From NCBI GenBank assembly GCA_013695395.1, contig JACDAP010000622.1, forward strand, positions 1-9,502: a DNA stretch of 9,502 nt, written 5' to 3'. The notes under the pieces are model-generated. The model searched no databases. It was not told the origin of the DNA and saw nothing but the letters and a program-made list of their open reading frames with translations. The translations under genes were made by a program, and so were the position numbers. The first letter of the stretch is position 1. Each line of letters starts with the position of its first letter. This stretch comes from Solirubrobacterales bacterium (GTDB lineage Bacteria > Actinomycetota > Thermoleophilia > Solirubrobacterales > Solirubrobacteraceae). Shown here piece by piece: positions 7,071 to 9,502 of this stretch.

Positions 7071-8579
7071 TCAACCCACCGTCTGCGTGAGTGAGATCCC
7101 CGAGATCTCCACGGCCTTCTCGTCCGGCGGCGGCTCCTCGATCCAGACGAGGAAGTAGCGGTACGGGGTACCGTCGAGCGTGATCTGGTTGCTCTCCTCG
7201 GCGGAGCCGATGTCCGAGAGCGGCGCCCAGTCCTCGAGCTCCTCCGGTGGCTCGCCGTCCTTGGCCGCGTAGATCTGCCCGCGCCAGCCGGGGGTCGGCG
7301 TGTCGACGTCGATGCGCACCGCGGCGGCCGCGGGCTTCGCATCGACGTAGATTCCCACGCCGCCCTTCTGCGTCAGCGCACCGGGCTGATAGGTCTCGGT
7401 GCTCCAGCCCGTGTTCGGGTCGTTGTCGACCACGAACCCCGTCTCCTCGCGGTGCTCCTCGCCGTCGCCCTTCGGGTCGAAGTCGCGCGCGGAGGACTGG
7501 GCGAGGGAGACGCCCTCGGTGCCCTGCTGGGTCGGGACCCCGGCCCGGGGCGGCGGTGTCCCCGTGCCGCGCTGGGTGCGGTCCCGCAGCCCGACGACGA
7601 GGGCGACGGCGACCACGGCGACGACCAGGGCGAGCAGGGCCAGGCGGCCGCGATGGAGCACGCTCTGCGGGACGCGTCGCTGGGTCCGAGCGGGGAGCGT
7701 GCGGAGGATCGCGGTGGCCTCGCCGGTCGCCTGGCCGGAGCGGGCGATCTCGCTGACCAGGGCCTCCTCGAGGTCGGCGGTCAGCTCGAGGTCGGTCCGG
7801 TAGCGGACGTTCAGGTCCTTCGCGGTCGCCCGGTCGACGACGGACGCCAGGGCGCTCGAGAGCTCCGGGCGCCGGACCTGCACGTCGGGCAGGTCCTCCC
7901 GGACGTGCTTCATCGCCACGGCGACCTGGGTCTCGCCCGTGAAGGGGACCTCGCCGATCAGCATCTCGTAGAGGACGATTCCGAGCGAGTAGAGATCGGA
8001 CTGGCCATCGACCTGCTGGCCGAGCGCCTGCTCGGGGGAGACGTAGTCGGTCGTGCCGAGCACCGAGCCGTCCACCGTGAGCCCGGTCTGATCCATCTTC
8101 AGCGCGATCCCGAAGTCGGTGACCTTCGCCGAGCCCTCTTCGTCGATCAGGACGTTCTGCGGCTTGACGTCGCGGTGCACGATCCCCTGCGCGTGCGCGG
8201 CCCCGAGCGCCCGGGCGATCTCGATCGCGTAGGCGATCGCCTCGCCGACCGGGAGCCGGCCGTGGCGGCGGATGCAGTCCTTGAGCGTCTCGCCCTCCAC
8301 GTACTCGAGGACGATGAACGCGGTCCCCTGACCGTCCTCGCCGGCATCGATGACGCCCACGATGTGCGGATGGTTCAGCTGGGCGACCGCGCGGGCCTCG
8401 CGGCGGAAGCGCTCCAGCTGGTCGGCATCGGCGTGCACCCCTGCGTGCATGAGCTTGATCGCGACCTGGCGCTCGAGCACCGTGTCGTAGGCGCGGAAGA
8501 CCATCGACATCCCGCCGGCGCCGATCTTGGCGTCGAGTCGGTAGCGCCCGGAGAGCAGGGTGCCGACGGGTGAACTCAC
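7071..8579 (-). CDS. Transmembrane Ser/Thr protein kinase with discoidin-like ectodomain
   Basis: This is a 502-aa receptor-type kinase. The kinase domain (about 13-275) has GAGGMSMV (20-27), K42, E61, HRDVKPQN (D137, K139, N142), DFG (155-157) and GTTDYVSPEQ (175-184). T165 and T168 are candidate activation-loop sites. An Arg-rich juxtamembrane stretch precedes one membrane helix (about 313-330), then a low-complexity Pro/Thr/Gly linker. The extracellular part (about 364-498) lacks PASTA repeats. Its DNDPNTGWSTETY (385-397), GGVGIYVD (406-413) and YFLVWIEE (475-482) suggest a galactose-binding-like (F5/8, discoidin) beta-sandwich. The GTG start at 8579-8577 is chosen because an upstream extension would run into the divergent gene and lacks kinase-like sequence; its Shine-Dalgarno is poor. 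Ligand and substrates are unknown. It may share PstP with PknB. Confidence 0.9.
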   Translation of the reverse strand: MSSPVGTLLSGRYRLDAKIGAGGMSMVFRAYDTVLERQVAIKLMHAGVHADADQLERFRREARAVAQLNHPHIVGVIDAGEDGQGTAFIVLEYVEGETLKDCIRRHGRLPVGEAIAYAIEIARALGAAHAQGIVHRDVKPQNVLIDEEGSAKVTDFGIALKMDQTGLTVDGSVLGTTDYVSPEQALGQQVDGQSDLYSLGIVLYEMLIGEVPFTGETQVAVAMKHVREDLPDVQVRRPELSSALASVVDRATAKDLNVRYRTDLELTADLEEALVSEIARSGQATGEATAILRTLPARTQRRVPQSVLHRGRLALLALVVAVVAVALVVGLRDRTQRGTGTPPPRAGVPTQQGTEGVSLAQSSARDFDPKGDGEEHREETGFVVDNDPNTGWSTETYQPGALTQKGGVGIYVDAKPAAAAVRIDVDTPTPGWRGQIYAAKDGEPPEELEDWAPLSDIGSAEESNQITLDGTPYRYFLVWIEEPPPDEKAVEISGISLTQTVG

Positions 8580-8640
8580 GCCCCCATTGTGCTGCCTCGA
8601 GCGGCGGGCGTCGCCTCGGGTCGTGTGCGAGGCTCCCGGG
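8580..8640. promoter_or_regulatory. Divergent intergenic spacer between kinase and crotonase genes
   Basis: This 61-nt spacer must hold the 5' signals of two divergent genes. On the + strand GAGG (8629-8632) lies eight bases before the ATG at 8641 and is a good ribosome-binding site. On the - strand only a G-run sits next to the kinase GTG. I cannot find convincing -35/-10 boxes for either direction, so promoters may lie inside the opposite gene or be atypical. Confidence 0.4.
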
Positions 8641-9330
8641 ATGCCCGATCTCACACGCGACGGGGACGTCTTCGTCCTGGACCTCGGCGACGGGGAGAAC
8701 CGCTTCAATCCGCCCTGGGTGGGCGCCGTGCGTGCCGCGATCGAGGAGGTCGAGGCCGCCGAGGGCCCCCGCGCGCTCGTGACCACCGCCCGTGGCAAGG
8801 CGTGGTCGGTCGGGCTCGACCTCGAGTGGATGGGGCAGAACGCGGGCGAGCTCGAGGGCTTCGTGGCCGAGGTCCACGGGCTGTTCGCCCGCGTGCTCGC
8901 CGCCGGGGTCTTCTCCGTCGCGGCGATCCAGGGCCACTGCTTCGCCGCGGGCGCGATGCTCGCGATGTGCCACGACCTGCGGGTCATGCGCGCCGACCGC
9001 GGGTACTTCTGCCTGCCCGAGGCCGACATCAACATCCCGTTCACGCCCGGGATGGCCGCGCTGCTGCAGGCCCGCATGTCCCCGCAGACCGCGCACGTCG
9101 CGATGTGCTCGGGGTACCGCTACGGCGGGGCGGAGGCGCAGGCCGCGCAGATCGTGGACGAGGCGGTGGCCGAGGAGCTGGTGCTCGGTCGGGCCAGGGA
9201 GCTCGCCGCCACCCGCGCCGCCGCCGAGCCCGGCACGTTGCGGGCGATCAAGCGTGGGATGTACGCGACGGCGTTGGCCCTGCTGGAGGATCCGGACTCG
9301 GGTCGCATCGCGGTTCCGCCTGGCGCCTGA
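8641..9330 (+). CDS. Enoyl-CoA hydratase/isomerase (crotonase) family protein, isomerase-like
   Basis: This 229-aa protein is shorter than the usual 255-265 aa of the family. Crotonase signatures are KAWSVGLDLEWM (53-64, CoA-binding/oxyanion segment), IQGHCFAAGAMLAMCHDLRV (96-115, second oxyanion segment) and FCLPEADI (123-130). E127 fits the catalytic Glu164 of rat mitochondrial hydratase, but the Glu144 position is M106. One acidic residue with a HDxRVMRxDRG(Y/F) context resembles delta3,delta2-enoyl-CoA isomerases, which move a double bond during oxidation of unsaturated fatty acids. Isomerase is therefore favoured over hydratase; the true substrate is unknown. The ATG at 8641 has GAGG eight bases upstream. 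An in-frame ATG at 8560 would overlap the divergent kinase gene and adds non-family residues. The 3' end is 9 nt from a convergent gene. Confidence 0.85.
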   Translation: MPDLTRDGDVFVLDLGDGENRFNPPWVGAVRAAIEEVEAAEGPRALVTTARGKAWSVGLDLEWMGQNAGELEGFVAEVHGLFARVLAAGVFSVAAIQGHCFAAGAMLAMCHDLRVMRADRGYFCLPEADINIPFTPGMAALLQARMSPQTAHVAMCSGYRYGGAEAQAAQIVDEAVAEELVLGRARELAATRAAAEPGTLRAIKRGMYATALALLEDPDSGRIAVPPGA

Positions 9331-9339
9331 ACGGCAGCC

Positions 9340-9502
9340 TCAGCGAACCACGACGAACGCGACCATCGAGGACGGGTGGAGCGTGCAGACGTAGCGGACC
9401 ACGCCCGGGGTCGTGAACGTCGTGCGGTAGCTCGCGCCGGGCCGGATCTCGCCCGAGGCGAAGCTCGGCGGAACGCCCGCGCCGCCGCCGTCGGCCTGCA
9501 GC
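9340..9502 (-). CDS. Cupredoxin (blue copper) domain protein, C-terminal fragment
   Basis: Only the last 53 residues lie in the window; the gene continues past 9502. The fragment reads through GEIRPGASYRTTFTTPGVVR into YVCTLHPSSM and ends VAFVVVR before a TGA (9342-9340). An RPG turn, a Thr-rich strand, then Tyr-x-Cys-x2-His-x3-Met and a Val-rich last strand form the C-terminal half of a plastocyanin/amicyanin-like fold. Cys, His and Met are type 1 copper ligands, and the other His would be upstream. Such proteins are normally exported electron carriers or copper-binding domains; whether it stands alone or is part of a larger protein cannot be told. Cys-to-Met spacing (8 residues inclusive) is between amicyanin (7) and plastocyanin (9). 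It is convergent with the crotonase gene with 9 nt between stops. Confidence 0.75.
   Translation of the reverse strand, partial: LQADGGGAGVPPSFASGEIRPGASYRTTFTTPGVVRYVCTLHPSSMVAFVVVR

Noticed and set aside
8580..9077. N-terminal extension of the second kinase up to 9077
   Set aside because: The extra residues are antisense to the crotonase gene, show no kinase or signal features, and the kinase homology begins right after the GTG at 8579.
7000..9096. 698-aa open - frame overlapping the second kinase
   Set aside because: It is a low-complexity shadow in another frame of the same strand. The kinase motifs lie in the 8579-7071 frame.

Overview
The window is a high-GC (about 70% by eye), densely coding bacterial chromosome segment. 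Start codons are often GTG (four of the six complete genes), neighbouring genes overlap by 4 bp, and there is almost no intergenic space. The gene order PP2C phosphatase - SEDS polymerase - class B penicillin-binding protein - PASTA Ser/Thr kinase is the actinobacterial pstP-rodA-pbpA-pknB arrangement. The absence of a pknA-like gene and the presence of ddl at the end suggest a deep-branching high-GC actinobacterium, perhaps Thermoleophilia/Solirubrobacterales rather than Mycobacterium or Streptomyces. That placement is inference.

Layout. Positions 1-110 are non-coding or poorly resolved and hold a strong imperfect hairpin (5-46). Positions 111-7064 (+) form one tightly packed five-gene unit: pstP, rodA/ftsW, pbpA, pknB, ddl. 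Junctions are GTGA, ATGA and GTGA overlaps, plus one stop codon directly abutting the next ATG. After a 6-nt gap, a second transmembrane Ser/Thr kinase runs convergently (8579-7071, -). Its ectodomain is a discoidin-like beta-sandwich instead of PASTA repeats. A 61-nt divergent spacer separates it from a short crotonase-fold gene (8641-9330, +). The window ends in the C-terminal part of a cupredoxin-like gene on the - strand (9502-9340, continuing beyond the window).

How the parts fit. RodA/FtsW polymerises glycan from lipid II and its partner PBP cross-links the peptides. Ddl makes the D-Ala-D-Ala dipeptide that the PBP uses as donor. PknB reads wall status through four PASTA domains and phosphorylates wall and division proteins, and PstP reverses this. 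The operon therefore carries supply, polymerisation and signalling together. The second kinase may respond to another extracellular cue and could share PstP as its phosphatase. The crotonase and cupredoxin genes look unrelated to wall synthesis.

I see no mobile element, CRISPR array, rRNA or tRNA, and no clearly new system. The points most worth a second look are the ectodomain of the second kinase (from memory it resembles the extracellular domain of actinobacterial MurJ/MviN), the 5' hairpin, ddl in the kinase operon, the crotonase lacking one catalytic Glu, and the odd copper-loop spacing.
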